Positions 23,860 through 32,373 of a stretch of 64,000 nt of DNA are shown piece after piece (the first letter of the stretch is position 1; every line of letters starts with the position of its first letter). The DNA comes from Thioalkalivibrio versutus (lineage in GTDB: Bacteria > Pseudomonadota > Gammaproteobacteria > Ectothiorhodospirales > Ectothiorhodospiraceae), in NCBI RefSeq assembly GCF_001999325.1, contig NZ_MVAR01000005.1, positions 55,641 through 119,640 of the forward strand. The letters run 5' to 3'. Under the pieces are notes generated by a model that saw nothing but the letters and a program-made list of their open reading frames with translations, had not been told where the DNA came from and made no database searches. Both the position numbers and the translations under genes were made by a program.

Positions 23860-25286
23860 GGCGCGGGCGCTGGTTCCTGCTTGGGTTGCTGGCTGTCTAC
23901 CTCTCGACCGGCGCCTACCACCTGTACAAGCCGCTTCCCGAAGGGCTCGATGTCGTCACGCCCTACCATCCCGCCGAGGGGGTCGAGTTCCTCGCGGATG
24001 CCACATGGACGGACACGCAGGGCAATCAGCACACAGAGCAGGAGATATTCGATGCCGCCCTGGAGATGATCGGACAGGCGCAGTCGCTGGTCGTCGCGGA
24101 TTTCTTTCTGGTGAACCAGTTTGCGGCGACGTCCGAGGCTGCGCATCGTCCACTCTCAAGCGAGTTCGTCCTCGGACTGGCGGAGTGGCACGCACAACGC
24201 CCCGGGGTCGAGGCGCTGCTGATCACCGATCCCTTCAACACCCTCTACGGCGGCATCAAGCAGCCCCTGCTCTCCCGGCTGGAGGCGCAGGGGATCCCCG
24301 TGATCGAAACGGATCTGCGGGCCCTGCGCGATCCCAACCCCCTGTGGTCGGCCACCTGGCGCATCTGTTGTCAGTGGTTCGGCAACAGTTCGCATGGTGG
24401 TTGGCTCCCGAACCCGGTGGGCGATACACCCGTCACCCTGCGCACGTACCTTGCGCTTCTAAACTTCAAGGCGAACCACCGCAAGACGCTGGTCACGGAT
24501 GGGCCGGACGGCTGGACCGGACTGGTGACCTCGGGGAATCCGCATGACGCCAGCAGCCGGCACGACAACATCGCCGTGCGTTTCCGGGGCGCCGCGGCCA
24601 TCGACCTGCTGCACACCGAGCGCGCGGTCGCAGAGTTCTCGAATGGAACCCGAACGGCCCTTCCGGATCGCGTGGAAGCGAACGGAGCCGTCGATTCGCC
24701 CGCCGGGATCCGAGTCCTGACCGAGTCACGGATCCGCGACGCCGCCCTGGAGATGATTGACGCCTCGGATCCCGGGGACCAGCTGGACCTGTGGATGTTT
24801 TACCTCTCGCACCGGGCCATCGTGAAGGCCCTTCTGGCCGCGCAGCAGCGCGGCGTCGACCTGCGGGTGCTTCTCGATCCGAACCGTGATGCATTCGGCC
24901 GGAAAAAGCAGGGACTACCCAACCGGCAAGTGGCGCTGGAACTGAACGCCGGGGGCGTCTCGGTGCGCTGGTGCAATACCCAGGGCGAGCAGTGCCACGC
25001 GAAGATGCTCCTGCATCGTCCTCGCGATGGAGATGCCACGCTGCTTGCGGGCTCCGCGAACTTCACCCGGCGCAACCTGGACAATTTCAACCTGGAGACC
25101 AACGTGCAGATTCAGGCCGAGGCCGGGACTCCGGTTATCGCCGATGCCGCCCAATTCTTCGATACCCGCTGGCACAACGAGCCGGGCCGGGTTCACAGCC
25201 TCCCCTACCAGGAATATGCCGACGACTCCCGGCTGCGCTACTGGCGCTACCGGATGATGGAGGCAACCGGGCTGTCTTCTTTCTGA
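23856..25286 (+). CDS. Phospholipase D-type protein, membrane-anchored
   Basis: A 476-residue protein with an uncleaved-looking amino-terminal hydrophobic segment (RWFLLGLLAVYLS). Two HKD-like motifs are seen: NHRKTLVTDG with TSGNPHD, and CHAKMLLHRPRDGDATLLAGSANFT. The second keeps His and Lys but lacks Asp at the usual spacing. A possible role is phosphatidyl transfer or hydrolysis at the cytoplasmic membrane; substrate unknown. The start overlaps the stop of the GH15 stub, and no Shine-Dalgarno is visible, so it may be poorly or atypically translated. It is the only plus-strand gene between 10.3 and 28 kb. Confidence 0.78.
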   Translation: MRRGRWFLLGLLAVYLSTGAYHLYKPLPEGLDVVTPYHPAEGVEFLADATWTDTQGNQHTEQEIFDAALEMIGQAQSLVVADFFLVNQFAATSEAAHRPLSSEFVLGLAEWHAQRPGVEALLITDPFNTLYGGIKQPLLSRLEAQGIPVIETDLRALRDPNPLWSATWRICCQWFGNSSHGGWLPNPVGDTPVTLRTYLALLNFKANHRKTLVTDGPDGWTGLVTSGNPHDASSRHDNIAVRFRGAAAIDLLHTERAVAEFSNGTRTALPDRVEANGAVDSPAGIRVLTESRIRDAALEMIDASDPGDQLDLWMFYLSHRAIVKALLAAQQRGVDLRVLLDPNRDAFGRKKQGLPNRQVALELNAGGVSVRWCNTQGEQCHAKMLLHRPRDGDATLLAGSANFTRRNLDNFNLETNVQIQAEAGTPVIADAAQFFDTRWHNEPGRVHSLPYQEYADDSRLRYWRYRMMEATGLSSF

Positions 25287-25578
25287 TCCGCACCAGACAC
25301 CGCTTACTGCGGTGCGGACCCGTTCCACACTCGGAAACACCACGCCGAGGGCGGACGCCCACGAGTATGGCGGTTATTCGCGAACCAGCAGGCGCGGGCC
25401 ACACCACGCTGGGCTGAACCCACCGAAGCGACCTCCCTCCACGGGGGACGCACCGCCCCCGGGACGGACTCGCGGCCATGCCTCTGGCAATGCCAGGCAC
25501 TGGGCCGGGGAGCAAGAAAAGGCGATCGGGGCGGCGACGCGGCTCGCGCGACCGTTTCCATTTCGCCAGGCCTCGTTC
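25287..25578. other. Convergent spacer with a hairpin
   Basis: 292 bp between convergent genes. TCCGCACC (25287-25294) and GGTGCGGA (25311-25318) form an 8-bp stem right after the PLD gene stop, but no U tract follows, so its role as a terminator is uncertain. Nothing else is seen. Confidence 0.35.
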
Positions 25579-25866
25579 TTACCGGAAGCGATCCGAAGCG
25601 TTCCGAAGTGCCTTTGCCATGTCATCCCAGGCGGACTCCATTCCTTCCCGCAACTCCTTCCACGAATCCTCGCTCGCCTCGCGCACCTGGCGTAGCCGTT
25701 CCTCGGCCTCGTCGCGCCGTTTACGCAGTTCCTGGATTTGCTCTTCGTACTTGGCGCGCAGATCCGCATCCGCCTGCTTGGCCTTCGCCTCCAGCTTTCC
25801 CAGGTCGTGGTTCCACTCGTCAATTTTTGCTTTCATCTTCTCGACGTATTGTTCGCGATCACTCAT
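25579..25866 (-). CDS. Small coiled-coil protein
   Basis: A 95-residue, highly charged protein rich in Lys, Glu and Arg, with near-continuous heptads (VEKMKAKIDEW, LEAKAKQADADLRAKYEEQ, LRKRRDEAEERLRQVREAS, WKELREGMESAWDDMAKAL). No signal peptide, membrane segment or cysteine. Similar sll1863-type stress/coiled-coil proteins are common in sulfur- and methane-oxidising bacteria (family resemblance from memory). Start MSDREQ at 25866 is preferred because AAGGA lies ten bases upstream. Function unknown. Confidence 0.75.
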   Translation of the reverse strand: MSDREQYVEKMKAKIDEWNHDLGKLEAKAKQADADLRAKYEEQIQELRKRRDEAEERLRQVREASEDSWKELREGMESAWDDMAKALRNASDRFR

Positions 25867-26039
25867 CTCGTCCGTATCCTTGTTCTTCGTGAATTGCATG
25901 GGTCCGCTGCGAACCAAGGATCCGCAGCATATAAAGCTGCGCCCTGAACACGCCCCAATACATCCGTTAGCGGAAGCATTGGTCCGGGACTAGGGCCTGC
26001 TGGCTCAAACTAAAGCCCTCTGCTGTATGTGCGGGGGAA

Positions 26040-26555
26040 TCAGCCCAGTTTTTCGAGCAACACCCGACAAAATGCAGGCAAGTCATCCGGCGTGCGGCTG
26101 CTGATCAGGTTGCCATCCTGCACGACTTCCTCGTCGAACCAGTCGGCACCTGCGTTGACCATATCGTCACGGATCGAATGGAACGAGGTCACCCGCCGCC
26201 CGGCCAGTATGTTGGCCGATACGGCCATCCAGCCACCGTGACAGATCCAGGCCACCAGCCCGCCACGCTGGTGCACGGCGCACACCAGATCGACCATTGC
26301 CCGATGCCTCCGCATCTTGTCGGGTGCCATGCCGCCCGGGATGATCAGCGCATCAAGGTCGTTCGCATCGACCCCGACGGCACTGACGTCCGCCTTCACC
26401 GTATAGCCCTTGGCGCTGGCGTATTCCGGCTTGCCGGCGCCCACAACGGAAACCCGCATCCCGGCTTCCAGCATGCGCAGCCGTGGATAGTGCAGCTCCA
26501 GCTCCTGGTAATTATCTTCTGCGAGGATGGCGACATGCTTGTCGGCAAGGCTCAT
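26040..26555 (-). CDS. DJ-1/PfpI family protein
   Basis: A 171-residue cytoplasmic protein of the class I glutamine amidotransferase-like superfamily. It has the nucleophile-elbow motif WICHGGWM with the reactive cysteine near residue 106, the upstream acid in AEDNYQELEL, and LIIPGGMAPD. Family members are annotated as PfpI-type peptidases or glyoxalase III/deglycase-like stress proteins; the true reaction is open. GGAGGAAGCACC precedes the ATG at 26555. It sits directly beside the ftsH remnant. Confidence 0.87.
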   Translation of the reverse strand: MSLADKHVAILAEDNYQELELHYPRLRMLEAGMRVSVVGAGKPEYASAKGYTVKADVSAVGVDANDLDALIIPGGMAPDKMRRHRAMVDLVCAVHQRGGLVAWICHGGWMAVSANILAGRRVTSFHSIRDDMVNAGADWFDEEVVQDGNLISSRTPDDLPAFCRVLLEKLG

Positions 26556-26616
26556 GGTGCTTCCTCCATGCAGGGGTTTTCATGACGGGTGTAGTCAAGC
26601 CCGCGGCGGAAGAGCG

Positions 26617-27001
26617 TCACGCCTGCCCTTCCATCGCCTGATCCTTCAGGATCTCGCGGATTGCTTCCACCTCCAGGGTTTCCTGTTCCGCCAGGGCCTG
26701 GGCAAGGGTTTCGAATGCTTCGCGGTGTTTTTCCAGTGTCTCCCGAGCGCGAGCCTCGTTGAATACCAGAGATTCGGCCAGACGCCCGCCCGAACATCAC
26801 CGCGATCTTGTCGCGCAAGTAGGACTCGCCGAAATTGTAGCGCTCCTCCTCGGGCACCTGCGCCGTTACCGCAAGGGCGTGCCCGCGCGGGATCACGGTC
26901 GCCTTTTCGAGAGCATCAGCCTTGGGTAACAAATACGCCAGAAGGGCATGCCCCGACTCGTGGTACGCGACGATCTGTTTGGCTACATTGAGCGGTTCCA
27001 C
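26617..27001 (-). pseudogene. Remnant of an FtsH-type metalloprotease gene
   Basis: The left end of an M41 peptidase domain is clear: AKQIVAYHESGHALLAYLLP carries the zinc-binding HESGH, followed by KATVIPRGHALAVTAQVPEEERYN and YLRDKIAVMFG. At MFG the frame is shifted by one base, after which GGRLAESLVFNEARARETLEKHREAFETLAQAL appears in the next frame. That joins the GGRLAE segment directly to the family's carboxy tail, so roughly 120-150 residues are deleted. The AAA ATPase part is absent as well. A non-functional scar. Confidence 0.8.
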
Positions 27002-27039
27002 AATCCAAGGATGCGGCGCCGCATCGCCGTTCAGGATCT

Positions 27040-27303
27040 GAAGTTTTCAGCCCTTTCCAAACCGTCCGCAGAAATGGGGTAGAACCCGACTGGGTGGTGA
27101 TCGAATCGCGCAACCATGCCCGCAACGGCGAGATCCTCGTGGTCCTGATCAATGGCGAAGAAGCCACCCTCAAGCGTATCGAGCAGCCCCCGAATGTCGT
27201 CCTGCTGCACGCGGAGACTCGGACCTATGCGCCCCTCTTCGTCGCCCCGGACCGACTCCGCATCCAGGCCGTACTGGTCGGGCAGATGCGCCGTCACCTC
27301 TGA
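27040..27303 (+). pseudogene. Remnant of a LexA-type repressor gene (carboxy-terminal part)
   Basis: From about 27085 the plus strand encodes DWVVIESRNHARNGE, INGEEATLKRIE and LRIQAVLVGQMRRHL, the S24 peptidase end of LexA including the catalytic lysine (TLKRI, matching TVKRL). Upstream, FSALSKPSAEMG in another frame looks like the decayed Ser-containing segment (FALRVKGDSM). No start, no DNA-binding domain, and an internal frameshift. Fused end to end with the ftsH remnant. Confidence 0.75.
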
Positions 27304-27316
27304 TCGAAGCAGCCCG

Positions 27317-27949
27317 TCAGCAGGCGAAGTCGAACGGATGCAGCGGCGGCTCGGCCGGGTGGATCCAGGCGGGGCTGCCCTGGCTCCACCACCAGGCCGC
27401 CACGGCCGCGGCACAGGCGGCCACCGAGTGATCGCTGACCTGATCGAGATCGCACACCCCGTGGAGCCCCTGCCCCTCCAGCCAGACCAGCAGCTCGCGG
27501 CGCGCCTCTGAATCATGCTTCATGGCCTTCAATGTCGCCACCGAGGCGTCCCTCAGGACCATCGCCACGGTGGGGTGTACCTCCACCACCCGGGCGTCCG
27601 GGCGCTCGCTGCGGAGCATGCGGCTGACCGCCACGCCCCGCAGCGTCAGGTAGGCCATGCGCGGTGCGGAAGGTGCCATGACGGTTCCGGCCGGCAATCC
27701 GTGTTCGACCGCCACGCGTCGCAGGGACTGGTCGGATGTGCGGCTGCCTCCGATGGGCGAATACGACAAGGGCGCATCCAGCCCCACAATCGCGCCCGCG
27801 GGTACACGGTCGAGGATCGCCTGGTCATTGGCCCCCGCCACCAGCTCCAACAGATCGAGCGCCCCACCCTGTTCACGGAACACGGCGACGGAGGTATGCG
27901 CGGCACTCCCGGGACCGGACAGGTCCACCCCGATGATCGTCTGCCCCAT
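27317..27949 (-). CDS. DUF429 domain protein
   Basis: A 210-residue cytoplasmic protein. GVDLSGPG near residue 6, VGLDAPLSY near 63, and VVEVHPTVAM near 129 are the acidic motifs of DUF429, a predicted RNase H-like nuclease fold. Biochemical function is not established. MGQTIIG at 27949 is chosen because GAGG lies about nine bases upstream; an earlier start at 27988 has no such site. It converges on the lexA remnant, whose stop is 14 bp away. Confidence 0.78.
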   Translation of the reverse strand: MGQTIIGVDLSGPGSAAHTSVAVFREQGGALDLLELVAGANDQAILDRVPAGAIVGLDAPLSYSPIGGSRTSDQSLRRVAVEHGLPAGTVMAPSAPRMAYLTLRGVAVSRMLRSERPDARVVEVHPTVAMVLRDASVATLKAMKHDSEARRELLVWLEGQGLHGVCDLDQVSDHSVAACAAAVAAWWWSQGSPAWIHPAEPPLHPFDFAC

Positions 27950-28073
27950 TCGATCTACCTCGGCCCGCTTCTGACGAAGGGCCACCATCGCATCGATCCT
28001 GGCCGGGTGCGATCAAAAACGGGATCGCGTGGTCCGAAAGTAACCTTCACATACATGGTGAGCCGCGCAGCCA

Positions 28074-28832
28074 ATGAATTCTCCGGATGTGGAACGCGAC
28101 CGAACCGTCGATCCGAACGAGGTGGAGCGCTACCGCGCCCTGGCCGAGATGTGGTGGCAACCGGATGGCAGACTCTGGCCCCTGCACGTGCTGAATCGCC
28201 TGCGCACCGACTACATCCGGGATCAGCTCTGCCACTCGCTCGGACGGGACCCGGAAGCCGACCGCCCCCTGGCCGGCCTGCGCATGCTGGACATCGGCTG
28301 CGGCGGAGGCCTGTTGAGCGAGGCCATGGCCCGCCTCGGTGCGGACGTGCTGGGCGTGGACGTGGTGGACCGCAACATCGCCGCGGCCCGGCATCACGCC
28401 GACGAGCAAGGCCTCGATATCCAGTACGAGGTCAACACGGCGGAGGCCCTCGCGGAGCGCGGAGAAGACTTCGATGTGATCCTCAACATGGAGGTGGTCG
28501 AACACGTCGCGGACCTGCCGGCGTTCATGGGGAGCGTCAATCGCATGCTCCGCCGCGGCGGTCACACCTTCGTGGCCACGATCAACCGCAATCCGGTCTC
28601 GTTCGTGGTCGCCATTGTCGGGGCCGAGTACCTCTTCCGCATCCTGCCCCGAGGCACCCATCAGTGGAAGCGATTCGTCACGCCCCGGGAAACGCGGGAC
28701 CTACTGGCACGGGACGGCCTGGAGCCCATGACGCAGACGGGGGTCAGGGTCAATCCGCTCAACCGCCGGATGTGGCTGTCACGATCCATGAGCGTCAACT
28801 ACATGATCCTGGCGCGCAAGCCCATTGCCTGA
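28074..28832 (+). CDS. ubiG: Ubiquinone biosynthesis O-methyltransferase UbiG
   Basis: A 252-residue SAM methyltransferase that performs both O-methylations of ubiquinone synthesis (family knowledge). Its opening DPNEVERYRALAEMWWQPDG is the UbiG signature; the SAM loop is LDIGCGGGLLSE near residue 73; NMEVVEHVAD, GTHQWKRFVTP and MSVNYMILARKP complete the pattern. It acts at the inner membrane face on polyprenyl quinone precursors. No strong Shine-Dalgarno is visible at ATG 28074. Its last 54 bases overlap the end of the next gene on the opposite strand. Confidence 0.95.
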   Translation: MNSPDVERDRTVDPNEVERYRALAEMWWQPDGRLWPLHVLNRLRTDYIRDQLCHSLGRDPEADRPLAGLRMLDIGCGGGLLSEAMARLGADVLGVDVVDRNIAAARHHADEQGLDIQYEVNTAEALAERGEDFDVILNMEVVEHVADLPAFMGSVNRMLRRGGHTFVATINRNPVSFVVAIVGAEYLFRILPRGTHQWKRFVTPRETRDLLARDGLEPMTQTGVRVNPLNRRMWLSRSMSVNYMILARKPIA

Positions 28833-29447
28833 TCCGGCGCCCTCGCTCGCCGGACACGCCACCACGAGGCAGGAAGCACGCGACCCATGGGTGGCCAGCA
28901 CGCTCCATTCCTCCACCACCAGATCCGCGGCCGCGAGCTGGGCGCGGAGATCCGCCTCGTAGGTCACGTGCCCGAAATCGATGGTCGTGATCCGCAGCAG
29001 CAGGGGCTTGAGGATCTCGACCCAGCGCGCCGGGTGGCGCTGGATGGTCTGCGTGAACAGGAACCGGCCGCCTGGCGCGAGCAGCCCCTTGCAGTGGCGC
29101 AGGGCCTGTTCCGGATCGGGCAGCAGCATGAAGCTCGCGGAAAAGTACACCACGTCGTAGGGACCACCCGCGTGGTCGTACACGGATTCCCGAAATACCG
29201 CGGCGCAGTCGGCCAGGGTTGATTCCTGCAACCGGCGCCGCGCCCGCCGGACGTAGTCGCCATCGATGTCGATCCCGGTCAGGTGCAACTGCTTGTGCCG
29301 CGCCCGCTCGGCATTGGCCAGCAATGCCCCCGCCGTGCCGATGCCCACATCCAGCACTCGCGCGCCATCGGGCATCCGATCCAGGGCCTCCGCATACCAG
29401 CGGGCGGTCAGTCGCAGGATCAGGAGATCGTAGATCGCACTTCGCAT
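28779..29447 (-). CDS. Class I SAM-dependent methyltransferase
   Basis: A 222-residue protein with a Rossmann methyltransferase fold: VLDVGIGTAGALLAN (SAM loop, about residues 35-49), LTGIDIDGDYVRRA, VVYFSASFMLLPD and LLAPGGRFLF. Substrate unknown; it resembles UbiE-like and other small-molecule methyltransferases. Its 3' end runs 54 bp into ubiG in antisense. ATG 29447 is preferred to a TTG at 29462 that has no ribosome binding site. Confidence 0.8.
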   Translation of the reverse strand: MRSAIYDLLILRLTARWYAEALDRMPDGARVLDVGIGTAGALLANAERARHKQLHLTGIDIDGDYVRRARRRLQESTLADCAAVFRESVYDHAGGPYDVVYFSASFMLLPDPEQALRHCKGLLAPGGRFLFTQTIQRHPARWVEILKPLLLRITTIDFGHVTYEADLRAQLAAADLVVEEWSVLATHGSRASCLVVACPASEGAGSGNGLARQDHVVDAHGS

Positions 29448-29700
29448 CAGGCTTCTCGCCAAGGACCGGTAGGGCAGCGCGGCAGGGACAAGGGCCGTAC
29501 GAACCCTCGCCAGGCCCTGCGCGCATCATCGCACCCAAGCAGACAGTCTTCCACGAACCTCTCGCCTCCCGGCCCGACCCATAACTGGCATCTTGTTTGC
29601 ATATCGCTACAAGAGGGCGGAAACGTCATTTTTCCGTCGCCCGACGGAGGTCCCGCCCCTCGATGACGAAAAGGCAAAGATTGCCAAGGAGGGTCATAAG

Positions 29701-30324
29701 ATGATCAATCTGTTCCTTACCCGACGCCAACTGTTCCTCCTGGTGCTGGGCACCCCGCTGGCCACGGTCCTGCTATTCGTTCTGGGTGTCTTTTCGGGCG
29801 CCGCGATCGGGGCCCCCGGACCGCTTGTCGCCGAGCCCGAATCGCCGGCAACCGAGAACACGGGCTCGGCGCCGGAATCCGGACGCGCCCGCGCGTCTTG
29901 GCTGGATACCCCGGCACCCTTGTCGACCCGCGCCGGCGATGACACCGCATTGCCACTCTTCTCGCCGGCTCGCCATTCCGGCCGCATTGAGCGGAAAAGC
30001 CAGGAGCCGTCGCTGGCGGAACCCACGCCGGAACGCCAGCATGAGCGGAGCGAAGCCGCCTCCGCACCCGAGGAGCTGTATTCCATCCAGGCCGGCGTAT
30101 TCACCGAACTGGAAAACGCCCGGAAGCTGGACCGGATCCTGAAGGCCCGCGGGCTTGCCAGCCGCCTGGAGGTCGTGGACGGACCCGAGCCGGCCTCCGA
30201 ACGCTACCGGGTTCGCATCGGCCTGTTCGACGCGCGCGCAGCCGCGATGGCCGCCCTCGAGGCACAGGAAGGGGATACGCTCGCGGATGCCTTTATCGTC
30301 GCGCGGCCGTTGAACCACTCCTGA
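29701..30324 (+). CDS. SPOR-domain membrane protein
   Basis: A 207-residue protein with a single amino-terminal membrane segment (LFLLVLGTPLATVLLFVLGVF), a long low-complexity periplasmic linker rich in Pro, Ser, Glu and Ala (about residues 38-130), and a carboxy-terminal SPOR domain (YSIQAGVFTELENARKLDRIL to the end). SPOR domains bind denuded peptidoglycan at the septum, so a part in division or wall metabolism is likely. The start is firm: AAGGAGGG lies seven bases upstream of ATG 29701. Confidence 0.85.
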   Translation: MINLFLTRRQLFLLVLGTPLATVLLFVLGVFSGAAIGAPGPLVAEPESPATENTGSAPESGRARASWLDTPAPLSTRAGDDTALPLFSPARHSGRIERKSQEPSLAEPTPERQHERSEAASAPEELYSIQAGVFTELENARKLDRILKARGLASRLEVVDGPEPASERYRVRIGLFDARAAAMAALEAQEGDTLADAFIVARPLNHS

Positions 30325-30332
30325 AACGCACC

Positions 30333-30878
30333 TCAGTCCGTGCGCGGCAAGCTGCGCAGGTAGCGTTCCTGGTCGGGGCTTTCGATCGCGCCGGGACGGG
30401 CCGACCGGACCTCCCGGATGGCCGCCTCCGGCGCAAGCCCGCGTTCGATGAGGGTCAGGGCAGCAATGGTGCCCGCACGGCCCTGACCGCCCCCGCAGTG
30501 GAACACCACGCGCTCGCCGGCCCGCAACCGCTGGTGGACCTGCGGCCCGACATCCTGCCAACCCTCTTCCCAGGGCCGATCGGGAGCGGCCATGTCGCCG
30601 ATCGGGAGATGCAGCCAGCGCATCCCCGCCGCCCGAACGGTCTTCCCGAGATCCGGAACACCCAGATCAGTTAGCTCGGACCCCTGATTCAGGGTCACGA
30701 GCACGTTCGCACCCCAGTCCCACAGCGCCGCCAGATCCGCCTGCACGTCCTGCGCCGCGCAACTCGTTCCATCCGGCCGCTTGCCGGGGCAACGAGTCAT
30801 GCCAATCGCCCCGCCCTCGGGCAGATGAATGACCCCGATGTCGAACGAAGGGGTCTGGCCGGCCGTGGGGGATGTCAT
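30333..30878 (-). CDS. Dual-specificity/tyrosine phosphatase-like protein
   Basis: A 181-residue cytoplasmic protein with the cysteine phosphatase P-loop HCGGGQGRAGT (CX5R) near residue 125 and an upstream acidic loop (LPIGDMAAPD). It resembles CDKN3-like and bacterial cyclin-kinase-inhibitor-type phosphatases. Substrate unknown. AGGAG lies six bases upstream of ATG 30878. It is 35 bp downstream of a cardiolipin-synthase-like gene on the same strand, and its stop is eight bp from the convergent SPOR gene. Confidence 0.82.
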   Translation of the reverse strand: MTSPTAGQTPSFDIGVIHLPEGGAIGMTRCPGKRPDGTSCAAQDVQADLAALWDWGANVLVTLNQGSELTDLGVPDLGKTVRAAGMRWLHLPIGDMAAPDRPWEEGWQDVGPQVHQRLRAGERVVFHCGGGQGRAGTIAALTLIERGLAPEAAIREVRSARPGAIESPDQERYLRSLPRTD

Positions 30879-30913
30879 GGCGTGCTCCTGCCGTGGGGGT
30901 CGGAATGGGTGCA

Positions 30914-32182
30914 TCAAAGATAGGGACCAATCAGGTGCGTGATCCACCCCGCCAGGCGTCGCCGCAGCGGCCGGTTCTCCCAGTCCTCGATGGTCAGGCG
31001 CTCGGCATCGGCCTTGTCCACCTCGATCAGTTCGCGGATCTCGCGGGCGAAGCCTTCGTCCCAGATGTTCAGGTTGGCCTCGTCGTTCAGACGAAACGAC
31101 CGGTTGTGCAGATTCGCGGAGCCGATACTGGCCCAGCGGTCGTCGATCGCCATCAGCTTGGAGTGGTACATGCGCGGATGATACTCGTACAGTTCCACCC
31201 CGGATTCGAGCATCGGCCGCCAGCGATTGACCGATGCATGACGGAAGAAACCGAAGTTCATGCTGTCGCCCGGGACGAGCACGCGAATACGGACGCCCCG
31301 GTCGGCCGCCTCCTCCAGTACCTCCAGGAACCGCGGATCGGGATAGAAATAGGCCGTACCGATCGTGATGTGCTCTTCCGCCGCGGCGATGGCATGCAGA
31401 AACATCAGGCGCACCCGGTGACGCCCCTCGCGCGGGGCACTGTTAACCATCTGGGCGTCGCGATCCCCCATTTCGGACAGCTCGGGGAAATACGCCTCGC
31501 CGGTGGGCATCCGCCCCGTGGCGTCCAGCCAGGTCTCCAGGAACACCGCCTGCAGATTGCCGACCACCGGGCCCTGGATGCGGAAGTGATTGTCGCGATA
31601 GCCATCGCGGTCGTCACCGTCAACCCAGGGATCGGCCACGTTGGCTCCCCCGATGAAACCGGTATGACCGTCCACCACCAATAGCTTGCGGTGCGTGCGG
31701 TGATTGAAGCGCGACAACTGGTACCAGGACGGCTCGCGCCAGCGCACCAGCTCCACCCCGGCCTCTTCCATGCGCTCGAACATCTCCGGGTCAGCATCGC
31801 GCGAACCAAGGAAATCCAGCATGGCATGCACCCGAACCCCGCGTTCCGCCGCACGCGCCAGGACCTCGGAGAAAATCGCCGCCTGCTCGCCCCAGTACTC
31901 GTACACCTCGAAGGTGACCGAATGCTCGGCGTTTTCGATCGCCTCGATCTTGGCCGCGTAGATGGCCTCGCCGTCCTGTAACAGGTCAATGCGGTTGCCG
32001 CTCATGATCGGCTGCTGCAGGAGCAGGCCCATGTCCCGCCGGAACTGCTCCGACGAAGTCCCGTACTCCAGCGCCAGCGGCTCTTTCAGCCGGTCCGGTT
32101 TCGGCAACGCATTGAACAGCACCACATTCCCCAGCGCAAAGATCAGGGCAATCAGCACCACCGGGAGCAGGACGTAGCGCAT
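30914..32182 (-). CDS. Cardiolipin synthase-like phospholipase D family protein
   Basis: A 422-residue protein with an amino-terminal membrane anchor (YVLLPVVLIALIFALGNVVLF) and two intact HKD motifs: HRKLLVVDGHTGFIGGAN and HSKLMAIDDRWASIGSAN. It fits ClsB/ClsA-type cardiolipin synthases, which condense phosphatidylglycerol (or a related donor) into cardiolipin. GGAG lies five bases upstream of ATG 32182. It is divergent from dnaE2, with 182 bp between the starts. Confidence 0.88.
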   Translation of the reverse strand: MRYVLLPVVLIALIFALGNVVLFNALPKPDRLKEPLALEYGTSSEQFRRDMGLLLQQPIMSGNRIDLLQDGEAIYAAKIEAIENAEHSVTFEVYEYWGEQAAIFSEVLARAAERGVRVHAMLDFLGSRDADPEMFERMEEAGVELVRWREPSWYQLSRFNHRTHRKLLVVDGHTGFIGGANVADPWVDGDDRDGYRDNHFRIQGPVVGNLQAVFLETWLDATGRMPTGEAYFPELSEMGDRDAQMVNSAPREGRHRVRLMFLHAIAAAEEHITIGTAYFYPDPRFLEVLEEAADRGVRIRVLVPGDSMNFGFFRHASVNRWRPMLESGVELYEYHPRMYHSKLMAIDDRWASIGSANLHNRSFRLNDEANLNIWDEGFAREIRELIEVDKADAERLTIEDWENRPLRRRLAGWITHLIGPYL

Positions 32183-32333
32183 GGGGTCTCCAGGCACGCA
32201 GCGAATACATGAGGATTTTGGCTCAGTGTACACAGCCGGTTACAAAAACCGGCGAAGGTTCGTCAGGTGGCCTGTTATCCCGGCACCGCGTTGAAGCGTA
32301 ATGGGTTGGCGATCCCCCCGGTCATTGTGGGAC

Positions 32334-32373
32334 GGATTCCATATACTGTATATATCGACAGTATATGGAATCC
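32334..32373. promoter_or_regulatory. LexA (SOS) box inside a perfect 40-bp palindrome
   Basis: TACTGTATATATCGACAGTA (32344-32363) fits the SOS-box pattern CTGT, eight bases, ACAG with AT-rich centre and flanks. It is embedded in a larger palindrome: 16-base arms at 32334-32349 and 32358-32373 are exact reverse complements around an eight-base centre. TATACT (32342-32347) could serve as a -10 element for dnaE2. The right arm runs through the dnaE2 start codon at 32365. Confidence 0.88.

Noticed and set aside
25287..25318. Hairpin after the PLD-type gene as an intrinsic terminator
   Set aside because: The stem is good but no U tract follows; kept only as a note in the spacer entry.
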